A stretch of 64,000 nt of DNA. Origin: Steromphala cineraria (lineage: Eukaryota > Mollusca > Gastropoda > Trochida > Trochidae). Positions within the stretch are counted from its first letter, which is position 1. The number at the start of each line of letters is the position of its first letter. The notes beneath the pieces are model-generated. The model was not told the DNA's origin and did no database searches. It saw only the letters and a program-made list of their open reading frames with translations. Positions 33,411 to 45,997 of this stretch are shown in pieces. The position numbers and the translations under genes are program-made. The stretch is taken from positions 5,538,001 to 5,602,000 of the forward strand of contig OU744737.1 of assembly GCA_916613615.1 (NCBI GenBank), in the 5' to 3' direction.

Positions 33411-33680
33411 AACATGAACATAGACCTAATGTTGTGAACTAAAACATGATGTTTGGATAAAACATGATTTTGTGATCAAAGCATGAATGTTGGATATGCA
33501 TGATTCTGGGAATTAAAACAATATTCTAGTTATCAAAATGGCGTTTTGTGAACTGAAACATGTCTTGATTAAATGTAATGATGTGATTTAAACATGAATC
33601 TGCTATAAATCAAGAAAACTGGATCTAAACTTTACCTTGCACTGCCTCTCCTTATACAAAAACATGATGTTTTTAAACAC
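33411..33680 (+). repeat. Degenerate 'aaaacatgatgt' repeats
   Basis: 'aactaaaacatgatgtt' and variants (gataaaacatgatttt, gatcaaagcatgaatg) recur every 25-35 bp. They also occur left of copy 7 (32955-33005), so the MITE inserted into an old satellite-like stretch. Confidence 0.55.
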
Positions 33681-34312
33681 GTTGTTGAGAGGGAAATTAT
33701 GTTGCTGGGAGCTATATCACCAATGCTACACGATATAATTTTATGATATACATGTATATATATATATGTGATATGTGATGTGATGCTTGAGTATCATCAG
33801 TTTAGAGAACATAACAAAATCTTCACACACACCAATGATTTATGAAACCGACATCAGTATTTGTTATCATTAAATATGTATATGTTGGATTTAAAACGTG
33901 ATATTGAATATATTACACAGGGCAATAAATCGTAAACCTGATATCGCACCAATAACTTACAATTATCCTGACAAGAATTAATATTTCTGGAAGCTCAGGG
34001 TTTGTAATTAGCATATTTGCTAGTCGATTAGCCTACTTTTAGATACATTCAACATGTTCTATATATATAATTTTCATGTATCTGTTGTCTTTCTTTTTTT
34101 TAGTATTTGCATCGTGTTTTTCATGGCGACTATTTTTTTGATATCGTTTAATTATATTTCAAGAAATGAATTTATTTCTAACATGTAGCATCTTCATATT
34201 AACTGAACATGGAACTTTCCTGTTAGTCCTGCAGTCTTTAATTAATATTTTTGTCGTGCAATTCGAAACATATACTTTGGTTTTTATTTTTTGAAACATA
34301 CTTTTGTTATTA

Positions 34313-34834
34313 TTAAAGGAAAATTAGCACGTTTTAGGGGGAATATAAGGTGATGTCTGAAAATGAAAATAAATGGTTCCAATGGAAAGACAGTGCATTG
34401 AAACTAGATGAGGCAGTAATAAATCAAATATATTATTAGAGATGAATGCCATTTAGATAGTGAACAAGCAGGTTATGTTATATTTTCGATCAAACTATCT
34501 TGAATAGTGTTCGAATCCCGCATGGGACTCGGCCCGAATAAGTACAAGAATCTGTACTATCAATATAGTGTGATCCCAAATATAACAATGTTACAAATAC
34601 ATAATGTCAACTTCAGCCCTGCGATACACAAAATGAAGTAAAGGTGTTCACATAAAAATGGCTACCAATGGACTTTATGTGGAACTTTTTAATTTGTTCT
34701 CCGAATATGGATGATTAGCTTGTGTAATGATATTTTTGACACTATAAAAATAATACATTAAGCATTAACGTACATTTATCAGTGAAAAAACTGAAAACTA
34801 TGGAATTTTCATAAAACGTGCTACTGTCCCTTAA
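34313..34834 (+). mobile_element. MITE family A, copy 8, carrying a nested insert
   Basis: ttaaaggaaaattagcacg ... acgtgctactgtcccttaa. The order of family A is interrupted at about 34436 and resumes at about 34590 (taatgtcaacttcagccc). Confidence 0.8.
34476..34589. mobile_element. MITE family C nested in family A copy 8
   Basis: gttatattttcgatcaaact atcttgaatagt at the left pairs with 'actatcaatatagtgtgatc ccaaatataac' at the right as about 31-bp inverted ends. A relative begins at 52087 (atatttgggatcacactatc). Contains a B-box-like gtgttcgaatccc. Confidence 0.75.
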
Positions 34835-35464
34835 TTTGCATAAGGTTTGATAAGTTTTCAAAGACGTACGCACTAAGCTCTAAAAACGTTTTCAAAAACG
34901 TCTTTGGCGTTTGCAAAAACGGACAAATATGGGCTTTTGTAACGTTTTAAAAACGTTTTCAGGAAATCGCTTTCACAGCGTTTTCGATACGATGTATGGT
35001 TTACTGGGAATTAAGACGCTTTTGCTACTGATGTATCTGACTGACAGAGAAGATGATTAAAGGTTACCAGTCAACCGTGACCAGGTACCCAGCGTACTGC
35101 TGGCAACAATTATCAACGGTGAAGACTTTCATATAAGGTAAACAAAGATTCACAACTTATATTTAAGTGTAAGGAAGAAAGGCTGTCACCTTCCCTTTTT
35201 CATTTCCAAACGAGGTCCTTGAGTTTAAGGAAATTTTCACGACATATTGTTTGACTTTGATTTTAGGCCATGTGTAGAGTCGTCTAAGAGCGAGGTGACA
35301 TGTAAAACTGGTTATTTTCATAACTGCGGGCAACGCTGAACTTTGCTTATGCATTGGTACGATTACTTGTATGTTCTCTATATCATTCTGCATGCATTAT
35401 TACAATGAGTCTCGCATATCCATCTCCAATTCTACTATGACATTGCAAAATCCAGTTAAGGATA

Positions 35465-35670
35465 ATTATACTGAGTGAGTTATTGTTTTACGCCGCTTGG
35501 GCAATATTTCAGCCATTACCGGCGTAGGATGTTTTCCAATTACTCGGTATCAATATTCGACATCACTTTGTCATCACTATACGATATTATGTAAAAAGGT
35601 CTCATTGATTCGAGAGCCCGTAGTTGAGTGGGTTAATTTTCGAATGCCCGGTTCCGGAATCGAATCCAAT
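35465..35670 (+). mobile_element. Decayed mollusc-type SINE
   Basis: 'ctgagtgagttattgtttta' then 'cgccgcttgggcaatatttc' matches the widespread molluscan phrase gagtttagttttacgccgct...agcaatattcc as I recall it. A tRNA-like 'gcccgtagttgagtgggtta' and 'ggttccggaatcgaatcc' follow at 35615-35668. Confidence 0.5.
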
Positions 35671-35968
35671 TAAAAAATACGTTCATGCATTAATGGAAGA
35701 AACATGATCTACACTTACCAATGCACGTGCTTTTGGAATTCCAATTAAGTTAATGCATTAATAGAAGAGACATGATCCACAGAAATCACTACATGTGCTC
35801 TGTGAAATTCCAATTAAAAGAAATATTCTATCCTCATCTAACGTTGTTGAAACAGATGTGACAATTCGCATTGTAGGAAGGAAATATAAAGAGAATATTC
35901 ATTGAATCAAACAAAATTCGTGGACGAGAGCATGTGTAATACCGTTTTATCCAAAACTGTTCTTTACG

Positions 35969-36102
35969 ATAATGCTGAGGAATATATGGATGACAACTTC
36001 TTAGTTCATTGTATGCGACGTTTCTGTGTCAAGAATCTGTGTCGAAACGTCGCATACAATGAACAAAGAAGTTGTCATACATATATTATTCAGCAATATT
36101 GT
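35969..36102. repeat. Long hairpin: about 55-bp arms, 16-nt loop
   Basis: gatgacaacttcttagttca, ttgtatgcgacgtttc and the inverse gaaacgtcgcatacaatgaa, caaagaagttgtcat form a nearly perfect stem. The loop is about 36026-36041. Confidence 0.85.
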
Positions 36103-36506
36103 CATTCCAACTTCTAACATGTCCCTCAAAGAAGTTGTTCTTTACGAGACTGCTTACATTGTAACTACCACTTCACTCGCTGAGATATAAATCCATAAGA
36201 AATGGCATACTTCCCCTTTTGGTGATTTACATTTGCTAATAGTTTAATCACGGCTGCATGACAAAGTATATAGTGAACGCCCACGATGGTCAACATTCGG
36301 AAAGCACGAGTAAGGCATAAGTAAGGAATTAATCAGGAATCATTTTGAAACATGTCTGCACGGCTTTCTGTCAGAGGCTTACTCGGCTGACTAAGTAGTA
36401 CATCACAAGTAGACTTATATTTAGTCTCTGAATTTTTTTGTGTAAAAATCTTATTTTATTAAATTTTTAAAAGGAGCCTCAGACAAATGGAGATTTCCAG
36501 ATAGAT

Positions 36507-36645
36507 CAGCCCAGATCTAGACTTGCTTCCATGGGGTGAATTATAAGCTCAAGCGCCTGTGTGTAAGATTAGAGCAGCCCAGATCTAGACTTGCTTCCAT
36601 GGGGTGAATTATATGCTCAAGCGTCTGTGTGTAAGACTACATCAC
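36507..36645 (+). repeat. 68-bp tandem duplication
   Basis: 'cagcccagatctagacttgc' starts at 36507 and 36575; the two copies differ at only a few bases. Confidence 0.85.
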
Positions 36646-36779
36646 AAGCACTGTCACCCTTCTCATCGATATCCCGTCTTTCTCTCATATGACCGAGTCC
36701 TATTGAATTATTGTTCTTAATTAAGAGACCTTAGTAAAGTCTAGGTCCTCATTCACCAAGTATAAATGCTTTCGAATAA

Positions 36780-36960
36780 ACAAAACCAAGAAATTAACAT
36801 TTAGAAAACGATACACAAGTTTTTCAAACTATTTTACAAACACAATGTAAGTCTATTTTCCCCTAAAATATTTGTACATAAACGAAAGCGATACACTAGG
36901 TTTTTTACAATATATCGTACAAACTCAATATAAGTCTATTTTCCCCTCAAGTGTTTTCGT
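36780..36960 (+). repeat. Diverged tandem pair, about 95 bp
   Basis: 'taagtctattttcccct' ends both units; each begins with a 'cgatacac(a/t)ag(g)ttttt' segment. Confidence 0.6.
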
Positions 36961-36984
36961 TCATGGTATATTGGTATGTATACG

Positions 36985-37180
36985 TAACAGAAAGAAAGCC
37001 TCCCCCCATTTATAATATATATATATATAAATATAAAAGAAAGAAAGTCTTCATCCTCCATATCCCCCCCCCCCATTTAAAGTATATAAATATAAAAGAA
37101 AGAAAGTCTTCATCCCCCAACCCCCCCGCCCCCTTTATAGTATATATATGTAACAGAAAGAAAGTCTTCATCATTCATCA
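36985..37180 (+). repeat. About 65-70-bp tandem repeat with C-runs
   Basis: 'agaaagaaagtcttcatc' recurs at about 36998, 37038, 37099 and 37156, separated by C-rich and TATATA stretches. Confidence 0.75.
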
Positions 37181-37952
37181 GACACCCCCTTCACACACAC
37201 GCACTTGTTTGATGTCCCAGTTTTGGCGTCATGTACGCAAGGCCCTCTATATTTACAATTCGCCCCCACTCAAAGTCTCTCGTACACCTCGTATGGTGTT
37301 CAAATCAAAGGAATGTCCACTGTGCGATCTCTGATCAAGTCTAGAAAGATTATCTGGGATGAGGGAGCTCTGTTTTATATTTCAATTGTTTATATTTGTT
37401 GGTTTTTATCATTCTAATAGCAGGCTTTGGTTTTTGATCTTTCGTCACATGTATTGATAATTGAAGACAAATAAGAAAAGCTTGAAAATAAAAATGAAAC
37501 AATATAACAACACTAAACGATAATGATTTTAGAATATTTCTGATAACTAATATCCTTATCAATACCCAGTTTACATAAAAAGTACCCTGAAAATCCACTG
37601 TGTATTGTGAAAGAAAAAAAGAAAAATTTCAAAGATTACAGAAATAAATATCATGTAAATGGTATTTTATATTTAGTTTACTTTACAAAAATATAAGAAT
37701 ATTGCTGTGAGGTCTCTAAAATTATTAGATCGGAACAACAGAAGTAGTTTAGCTGAGATTTAGAATTGAAATCCTTTTTTCTGCAATTATGCAATTGATG
37801 TTATAGCGAATCACTATTCATATTTTTATGAAGAGTGTAATTGGTTAAGTCCAATTTGCATAAATGAACAAGTCTAAACCATAGATTGGAGTTAATATCA
37901 ATTTAATATCAAATATCTCCGTCAGGGCCGGGGCCCCTTGAGGAGCAAGTTC

Positions 37953-38131
37953 CATCTTCCTACGCAAAACCTAAAACGTCAGTTTCATGCCTTGCTGCAC
38001 ACCCTTGAGTTTTCTGTGCCTGCTGTCTTGTCTGTAAGGGCACTATAGCAGCACAGAAAAGTAAAGGGTCTGCAGCAAGACATAAACTGACAGTTCGGAA
38101 ACTGGCGTTTTAGGCTTTGCTTAGGAAGATG
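37953..38131. mobile_element. MITE family M, copy 3
   Basis: catcttcctacgcaaaacct ... ggcgttttaggctttgctta ggaagatg, with 'gggcactatagcagcaca' at the centre. Confidence 0.85.
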
Positions 38132-38289
38132 GCCTAGTCCTGGGAGGACATCATTTGATATCATATTCCTTCTTATATATTATTAATTTTATAATATTTT
38201 AAAACAAGAATTGTACTCTTCAAATGTTACAACACTAGATCACCTACATGTAAAATATATCTTTTTACTTATATTTTATTGTCTAAAAC

Positions 38290-38394
38290 TCTTAAATGTA
38301 ACTTAAAGTCTCTCGTAACCTATTTTGGGTGGCATTTGTACTGTTTACGCTTTTAGTATGTATTGTACAAATGGTGAGAATTTAATAAACTATA
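38290..38394 (+). mobile_element. Possible LINE 3' terminus preceding the pentanucleotide array
   Basis: 'ggtgagaatttaataaacta' directly before 'ttgtattgtattg' looks like the 3' end of a CR1/RTE-type LINE with a pentanucleotide tail. Only about 100 bp are available, so tentative. Confidence 0.4.
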
Positions 38395-39033
38395 TTGTAT
38401 TGTATTGTATTGCATTTTATTGTATTGTATTGTATTGCATTGCATTGCATTGCATTGCATTGCATTACATTGCATTGTATTGTATTGTATTGCATTGTAT
38501 TGTATTGTATTGTATTGTATTGCATTTTATTGTATTGTATTGTATTGCATTGTATTGTATTGTATTGTATTCTATTCTATTGTATTGTATTGCATTGCAT
38601 TGCATTGTATTGTATTGTATTGTATTGTATTTTATTGCATTGTATTGTATTGTATTGTATTGTATTGCATTGCATTGTATTGTATTGTATTGCATTGCAT
38701 TGCATTGTATTGTATTGCATTGTATTGTATTGTATTGTATTGTATTGCATTGTATTGCATTGTATTGTATTGTATTGTATTGCATTGCATTGCATTGCAT
38801 TGCATTGCATTGCATTTTATTGTATTGTATTGTATTGCATTGCATTGCATTGCATTTTATTGTATTGTATTGCATTGCATTGCATTGCATTGCATTGTAT
38901 TGTATTGTATTGTATTGTATTGTATTGTATTGTATTGTATTGTATTGTATTGTATTGTATTGTATTGTACTGTATTGCATTTTATTGTATTGTATTGTAT
39001 TGTATTGTATTGTATTGTATTGTATTGTATTGT
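38395..39033 (+). repeat. Pentanucleotide microsatellite (TATTG/CATTG)n, about 640 bp
   Basis: About 128 units in strict 5-bp phase with only T/C variation at one position (tgtat versus tgcat), a few 'tttat' or 'tctat' variants and one 'tgtac'. Long open frames (YCIVLYCI... on plus, QYNTIQYN... on minus) arise solely because the unit lacks stops. Confidence 0.97.
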
Positions 39034-39045
39034 AAAATCGTACAC

Positions 39046-40080
39046 AGAGGAAGCCTAAAGCAAGGCTGTTTTTCCCTTTAAATCAGCATATAGGCTTATC
39101 ATTGTGTGAGTCCACTATATGATATGTTTAAAGCACAAATTTTGTCTGATATTCATGGAATTGTCAGTTTTCTTATTAAACAACACTTTGATTGTATATC
39201 TTATTCAACAACACTTTGAAGAACGAATTAATATACATAGAAATGTAACGATTTCAAATAGCAAATCATTTGACAATTAAAACCGATAAAGATATAGTGA
39301 TACGAAATTAAATGTTCCGTGGATATGCTTTCTATCGATCAGCTAAACCTTCATTTGAACTTCAGATAACTAAATATTGCAAATGATGACAAATAACAGA
39401 TCTCGATTGCGATACAAAATGATGGAGCGATCGACGAAAGTTTCCACTTAATAAGTTAGCACGCATCACGATAGACAGCTAAAGTATAATAAACCAACAA
39501 CTGTCATCAATCATCAAACTTTAAAAGGTGATTTCTAAAAATCATTTGTACTTACTTGTTAGTTGTGTTGCTGGTACTTTAGTTATTTTCAATGTTTGAC
39601 ATCCTTCACCGAGATTCGGCGAGACCCACCCATTTAAATCCCACACACCGAATGCAGAGCGAAGCCCATCACCCCGCTATAACGCTCATAGTGACAGGGC
39701 CGCAGCATCCATGTATTTCGTTATAGCGTGTTTTCAAAGACAGGCCTTTATTTCGCTTTTCAATCCAACTCTCCGCTTTTCTTCAAAATTGTTAATCATA
39801 TATAGGCTAGTTTATGATGACGCTGCTGTAGAATGCATTTGTATGATACGTACTCAAAGGCAGGTAGACTTGTTTTCATTTGTTTCCAGGTTGTCCTTGT
39901 TGACGCACGGAATGTCTAAATCGTTTTAAGTTTTATTTCGATTAATATGTAATAATAATTACAAGTGAATGATTTATTCAAGGAAGTTCAACTAATATTT
40001 GTAAAAGATTCAAACAAAACGTCTTCTGATTAAAGCATAATAACCGTTGATGGGTGATGCGTCAAACCCTTCTTTGCAGT
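39046..40080. other. Nothing recognised
   Basis: AT-rich, with short frames only. Confidence 0.35.
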
Positions 40081-40087
40081 TATTGGA

Positions 40088-40545
40088 GATGGTAGAAGAT
40101 GTCTGGGCCGACAGCATTGAAGATGGTAGAAGATGTCTGGGCCGACAGCATTGAAGATGGTAGAAGATGTCTGGGCCGATAACATTGAAGATGGTAGAAG
40201 ATGTCTGAACCGACAGCATTGGAGATGGTAGAAGATGTCTAGACCGACAGCATTGAAGATGGTAGAGGATGTCTGGGCCGATAACATTGAAGATGGTAGA
40301 AGATGTCTGGACCGACAGCATTGGAGATGGTAGAAGATGTCTGAACCGACAGCATTGGAGAGGGTAGAAGATGTCTGGGCCGTCATCATTGGTGGATAGT
40401 AGAATATGTCTGGACCGTCAGCATTGGAGATGGTAGAAGATGTCTGGGCCGTCATCATTGGTGGAAAGTAGAATATGTCTGGACCGTCAGCATTGGAGAT
40501 GGTAGCAGATGTCTGGACCGACAGCATTGAAGATGGTAGAAGATA
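40088..40545 (+). repeat. 34-bp minisatellite, about 13 copies
   Basis: Unit 'gatggtagaagatgtctggg' plus ccgacagcattgaa; starts at 40088 and 40122 show the 34-bp period. Two classes alternate: 'cgacagcatt' and, near 40380-40490, 'cgtcatcattggtgga'. The period is not a multiple of three, so the frames running through it are artefacts. Confidence 0.93.
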
Positions 40546-40734
40546 CATGTATATTGTTAAATATTGTGAAAAATTATTTTGTGAACAAATACGTGTTACA
40601 TAAAACTCACATCAACATTATGTTTATCACATAAGGGATATGAGTATATATGAAACTATAGATTCACGAGAAGTGTTTAATTTTAAAAGCAACTGTGCAC
40701 ATAATCCTGTCTTACTTGTTATTTGTTTGAGTTG

Positions 40735-41232
40735 TTAAAGTGACACAGAGTATCTTTCTTAACATTTTATTTGGTTTTGATAAGCTACAAAATATCTTAT
40801 ATGCTGATTGAAGTTCATATCTCATCACTGGACTTGCAAATATATCCTTTTATGCATAATATCTCTAAAATGCTTGATTTTATGGAAAAATCAAGAAAAC
40901 ATCTCAAATACGTTTAATATTCGAAATAATGCATGCAATTAATCTACCTATTAGTTACAATACCTAATAAAAACTATCGAATCTAATATACCTTCCTGTC
41001 AGCTTATGACAGGGTTTCAAAATTACGTTTGGCAAATTTGCGAGCGCCACTTGAGCCACATTGTCCGGTTTTCGATCAAAATCCCGACTTTGAATGGCCG
41101 TATTTTCGCTCTAATGTACTGATTGACCTTTAACTTGTTATTTTCAGTAACAGTTAGAGGTTCGCGATGAAATACCATCGATTTCAAAATTTGACATATT
41201 TGATCCTATCAACATACTCTGTGTCCCTTTAA
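40735..41232 (-). mobile_element. Family B, complete copy (TTAA, reversed)
   Basis: ttaaagtgacacagagtatc ... gagtgt-type end actctgtgtccctttaa. About 498 bp, the same sequence as 56210-56708 read in the opposite direction. Non-coding. Confidence 0.88.
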
Positions 41233-41606
41233 CTTTGTTCCATGTATTGATATGAAATCTTTGATCTCGTGGTGTAGAAACGGAATGAAACACTTTTGGG
41301 ATATTATCTCTTCAACTGGTAAACTAAACACATCTGTAATACTTAAACAAAATGTGCAGAGGTCAACAAACCAATAACCATTGAAATGTTATTTCGATAT
41401 ATTCATATAAAATATTTTTTATAAACTGAAAGTGATATTCGAGAGACCGACAACTATAAACCAACAGAGTAAGCTTGGTGAGAATGTGCTGCATATGAAC
41501 GAAGTACTTATACATTGTCCTATGTGTGATGAATATCCCAACTTCATAGAGCTTCATAGTGAAACAAAATGAAAAATTTCTAACGTCTCATATAATCAAT
41601 ATTCAT

Positions 41607-41846
41607 TTTACTAAAAAATTGCTCATATATTTTACAAGATTAAACAGAGAAGAATGCATTTTATATATTCTAAGTTCAACTTAGCTGTATCTATTGCAAC
41701 AATTACACAACGTCTAATAGATGATAGTATTATCTAATTAGAAGACAGTTTCATCTAAATAGACGATAGTTTACAAGCATCTATATAAGCATTCTTCTCT
41801 GTTACATTTTGTAAAATGAAAGAGCAATTTCTGGAGTAATATGAAC
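41607..41846. mobile_element. Imperfect inverted repeat (about 60-bp arms) left of the 32-bp array
   Basis: 'aaattgctcatatattttac' and 'aacagagaagaatgca' at 41620-41658 face their complements at 41786-41840 (gcattcttctctgtt, aaagagcaatttctgg). The centre has 'tctaatagatgatag' and 'tctaaatagacgatag' repeats. Confidence 0.65.
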
Positions 41847-41889
41847 ATTATAATTTTCTCTCACTGCAGGCAGCAATGCGCTTCCATAT

Positions 41890-44800
41890 GAATCGGTTTC
41901 ATCCCAACTATGTTCAACTTAGTATCTGTTTCATCCCAACTATGTTCAACTTAGTACCTGTTTCATTCAAACTATGTTCAACTTAGTATCTGTTTCATCC
42001 CAACTATGTTCAACTTAGTATCTGTTTCATCCCAACTATGTTCAGCTTAGTATCTGTTTCATTCCAACTATGTTCAATTTAGTATCTGTTTCATTCCAAC
42101 TATGTTCAGCTTAGTATCTGTTTCATTCCAACTATGTTCAACTTAGTATCTGTTTCATCCCAACTATGTTCAACTTAGTATCTGTTTCATTCCAACTATG
42201 TTCAACTTAGTATCTGTTTCATTCCAACTATGTTCAACTTAGTATCTGTTTCATTCCAACTATGTTCAACTTAATATCTGTTTCATTCCAACTATGTTCA
42301 ACTTAGTATCTGTTTCATCCCAACTATTTTCAACTTAATATCTGTTTCATTACAACTATGTTCAGCTTAATATCTGTTTCATTACAACTATGTTCAGATT
42401 AATATTTGTTTCATTCCAACTATGTTCAACTTAGTATCTGTTTCATCTCAACTATGTTCAACTTAGTATCTGTTTCATTCCAACTATGTTCAACTTAGTA
42501 TCTGTTTCATTCCAACTATGTTCAACTTAGTATCTGTTTCATCCCAACTATGTTCAACTTAGTATCTGTTTCATCCCAACTATGTTCAACTTAGTATCTG
42601 TTTCATTCCAACTATGTTCAATTTAGTATCTGTTTCATCCCAACTATGTTCAACTTAGTATCTGTTTCATCCCAACTATGTTCAACTTAGTATCTGTTTC
42701 ATCCCAACTATGTTCAACTTAATATTTGTTTCATTCCAACTATGTTCAACTTAGTATCTGTTTCATCCCAACTATGTTCAACTTAGTATCTGTTTCATCC
42801 CAACTATGTTCAACTTAATATTTGTTTCATTCCAACTATGTTCAACTTAGTATCTGTTTCATCCCAACTATGTTCAACTTAATATTTGTTTCATTCCAAC
42901 TATGTTCAACTTAGTATCTGTTTCATCCCAACTATGTTCAACTTAGTATCTGTTTCATTCCAACTATGTTCAGCTTAGTATCTGTTTCATTCCAACTATG
43001 TTCAACTTAGTATCTGTTTCATCCCAACTATGTTCAACTTAGTATCTGTTTCATTCCAACTATGTTCAACTTAGTATCTGTTTCATTCCAACTATGTTCA
43101 ACTTAGTATCTGTTTCATTCCAACTATGTTCAACTTAATATCTGTTTCATTCCAACTATGTTCAACTTAGTATCTGTTTCATCCCAACTATTTTCAACTT
43201 AATATCTGTTTCATTACAACTATGTTCAGCTTAATATCTGTTTCATTACAACTATGTTCAGATTAATATCTGTTTCATTCCAACTATGTTCAGCTTAATA
43301 TCTGTTTCATCCCAACTATGTTCAACCTGGTATCTGTTTCATTCCAACTATGTTCAACCTGGTATCTGTTTCATTCCAACTATGTTCAACTTAGTATCTG
43401 TTTCATTCCAACTATGTTCAACTTAGTATCTGTTTCATTCCAACTATGTTCAACCTGGTATCTGTTTCATTCCAACTATGTTCAACTTAGTATCTGTTTC
43501 ATTCCAACTATGTTCAACTTAGTATCTGTTTCATTCCAACTATGTTCAACTTAGTATCTGTTTCATTCCAGCTATGTTCAACTTAGTATCTGTTTCATCC
43601 CAACAATGTTCAACTTAGTATCTGTTTCATCCCAACAATGTTCAATTTAGTATCTGTTTCATCCCAACTATGTTCAACTTAGTATCTGTTTCATCCCAAC
43701 TATGTTCAACTTAGTATCTGTTTCATCCCAACTATGTTCAACTTAGTATCTGTTTCATTCCAACTATGTTCAACTTAATATCTGTTTCATTCCAACTATG
43801 TTCAACTTAGTATCTGTTTCATCCCAACTATTTTCAACTTAATATCTGTTTCATTACAACTATGTTCAGCTTAATATCTGTTTCATTACAACTATGTTCA
43901 GATTAATATTTGTTTCATTCCAACTATGTTCAACTTAGTATCTGTTTCATCTCAACTATGTTCAACTTAGTATCTGTTTCATTCCAACTATGTTCAACTT
44001 AGTATCTGTTTCATTCCAACTATGTTCAACTTAGTATCTGTTTCATCCCAACTATGTTCAACTTAGTATCTGTTTCATCCCAACTATGTTCAACTTAGTA
44101 TCTGTTTCATTCCAACTATGTTCAGCTTAGTATCTGTTTCATTCCAACTATGTTCAACTTAGTATCTGTTTCATCCCAACTATGTTCAACTTAGTATCTG
44201 TTTCATTCCAACTATAATCAACTTAGTATCTGTTTCATCCCAACTATGTTCAACTTAGTATCTGTTTCATTCCAACTATGTTTAACTTAGTATCTGTTTC
44301 ATTCCAACTATGTTCAACTTAGTATCTCTTTCATCCCAACTATGTTTAACTTAGTATCTGTTTCATTCCAACTATGTTCAACTTAGTATCTGTTTCATCC
44401 CAACTATGTTCAACTTAGTATCTGTTGCATTCCAACTTTGTTCAACTTAGTATCTGTTTCATCCCAACTATGTTCAACTTAGTATCTGTTTCATCCCAAC
44501 TATGTTCAACTTAGTATCTGTTTCATTCCAACTATGTTCAACTTAGTATCTGTTTCATTCCAACTATGTTCAACTTAGTATCTGTTTCATTCCAACTATA
44601 TGTTCAACTTAGTATCTGTTTCATTCCAACTATGTTCAACTTAGTATCTGTTTCATTCCAACTATATGTTCAACTTAGTATCTGTTTCATTCCAACTATA
44701 TGTTCAACTTAGTATCTGTTTCATTCCAACTATATGTTCAACTTAGTATCTGTTTCATCCCAACTATATGTTCAACTTAGTATCTGTTTCATCCCAACTA

Positions 44801-45240
44801 TGTTCAACTTAGTATCTGTTTCATCCCAACTATGTTCAACTTAGTATCTGTTTCATTCCAACTATGTTTAACTTAGTATCTGTTTCATCCCAACTATGTT
44901 CGACTTAGTATCTGTTTCATCCCAACTATGTTTAACTTAGTATCTGTTTCATCCCAACTATGTAAGTATCTGTTTCATTCCAACTATGTTCAACTTAGTA
45001 TCTGTTTCATTCCAACTATGTTCAACTTAGCATCTGTTTCATACCAACTATGTTCAACTTAGTATCTGTTTCATTCCAACTATGTTCAACTTAGTATCTG
45101 TTTCATCCCAACTATGTTCAACTTAGTATCTGTTTCATTCAAACTATGTTCAACTTAGTATCTGTTGCATTCCAACTATGTTCAACTTAGTATCTGTTTC
45201 ATCCAATGTTCAACTTAGTATATGTTTCATCCCAATTATG
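41890..45240 (+). repeat. 32-bp minisatellite, about 104 copies
   Basis: Unit 'caactatgttcaacttagta' plus tctgtttcattc, strict 32-bp period over about 3.3 kb with occasional 2-bp insertions (near 44590-44770) and deletions (44964, 45205). There are no unique spacers between units. Variant units recur at multiples of 32 bp. Confidence 0.97.
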
Positions 45241-45700
45241 GATGCCATGTATGAACCTATATATCCTACATTGCTTTTTCACGTTTTAGGGCTTACCGAT
45301 TTTGTGTCTGCTTTACCTGTATCACAACTTCATAGAAATTAATAATGAAAAAATTATTTAAAGTTTCAAAAATATTATTAATGTTGATTTTACTCTTTAA
45401 ATGCTCTTACATTTGAACAGAGAAGATATTATTTAATACATGTATATGCTAAGTTCAACATAGTTGTATCTGTTTTATTCCAACTATGGATGTGATGTAT
45501 GAACTTATATATCTTTTTTATGTTAACGGCATTTAGTGATAATCCGACAATAGCGTTATTGCCGAAAGTTCGCAGTCATAAGGGCCATTGCCTGCAAAAT
45601 ATTAGCTTTATTTTCCTTATTGCCATATTTGTTTCCCCACGTTAACTTGTAGGGCTAACCGATTTATGTGACTGGGACACTTGTGATGATGCATCACTTA
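45241..45700 (+). repeat. Right flank of the minisatellite: diverged duplicate
   Basis: 'caattatggatgccatgtat' at 45233 and 'caactatggatgtgatgtat' at 45480 begin parallel segments, both followed by a 'gggct(t/a)accgattt' motif. 'aacagagaaga..ttctaagttcaac' at 41649 (left) also recurs at 45417 (right). The array therefore sits inside a larger repeated sequence. Confidence 0.6.
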
Positions 45701-45997
45701 GGCCTACGTCACGTTTGGGAGATCACGACATCACTTGAAGACGCCTGCTAGTGAATATATATATATATATATTGATTAATCATACCTTACCACCGTTCAG
45801 CCTCGAATCATCGGCAAGATGTGCCTGAATTACACACTCTCAATTTCACGCTCAGTGAGTTTTCTATAGCGTGCTGAACAAGCTCTTCTGGTCATGTTCC
45901 AATCTTCTTGTTTTGATTTTCATTTGATTCAAAATTTTCAACTAAAATCAAAGCCCCATCGTCATACTTGCATGCGGTTCGTGATGAAATTTAGCTA

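Noticed and set aside
38325..39081. Very long open frames (over 200 codons) on both strands
   Set aside because: They translate only the pentanucleotide array (YCIVL / QYNTI repeats); the unit has no stop in any frame.
40010..40548. Open frames of 103 and 172 codons on the minus strand
   Set aside because: Products of the 34-bp minisatellite; three units make an in-frame 34-residue repeat with no protein-like conservation.
41890..45240. CRISPR-like look (regular 32-bp repeats)
   Set aside because: Units are contiguous with no unique spacers, in a eukaryotic context without cas genes; it is a minisatellite.
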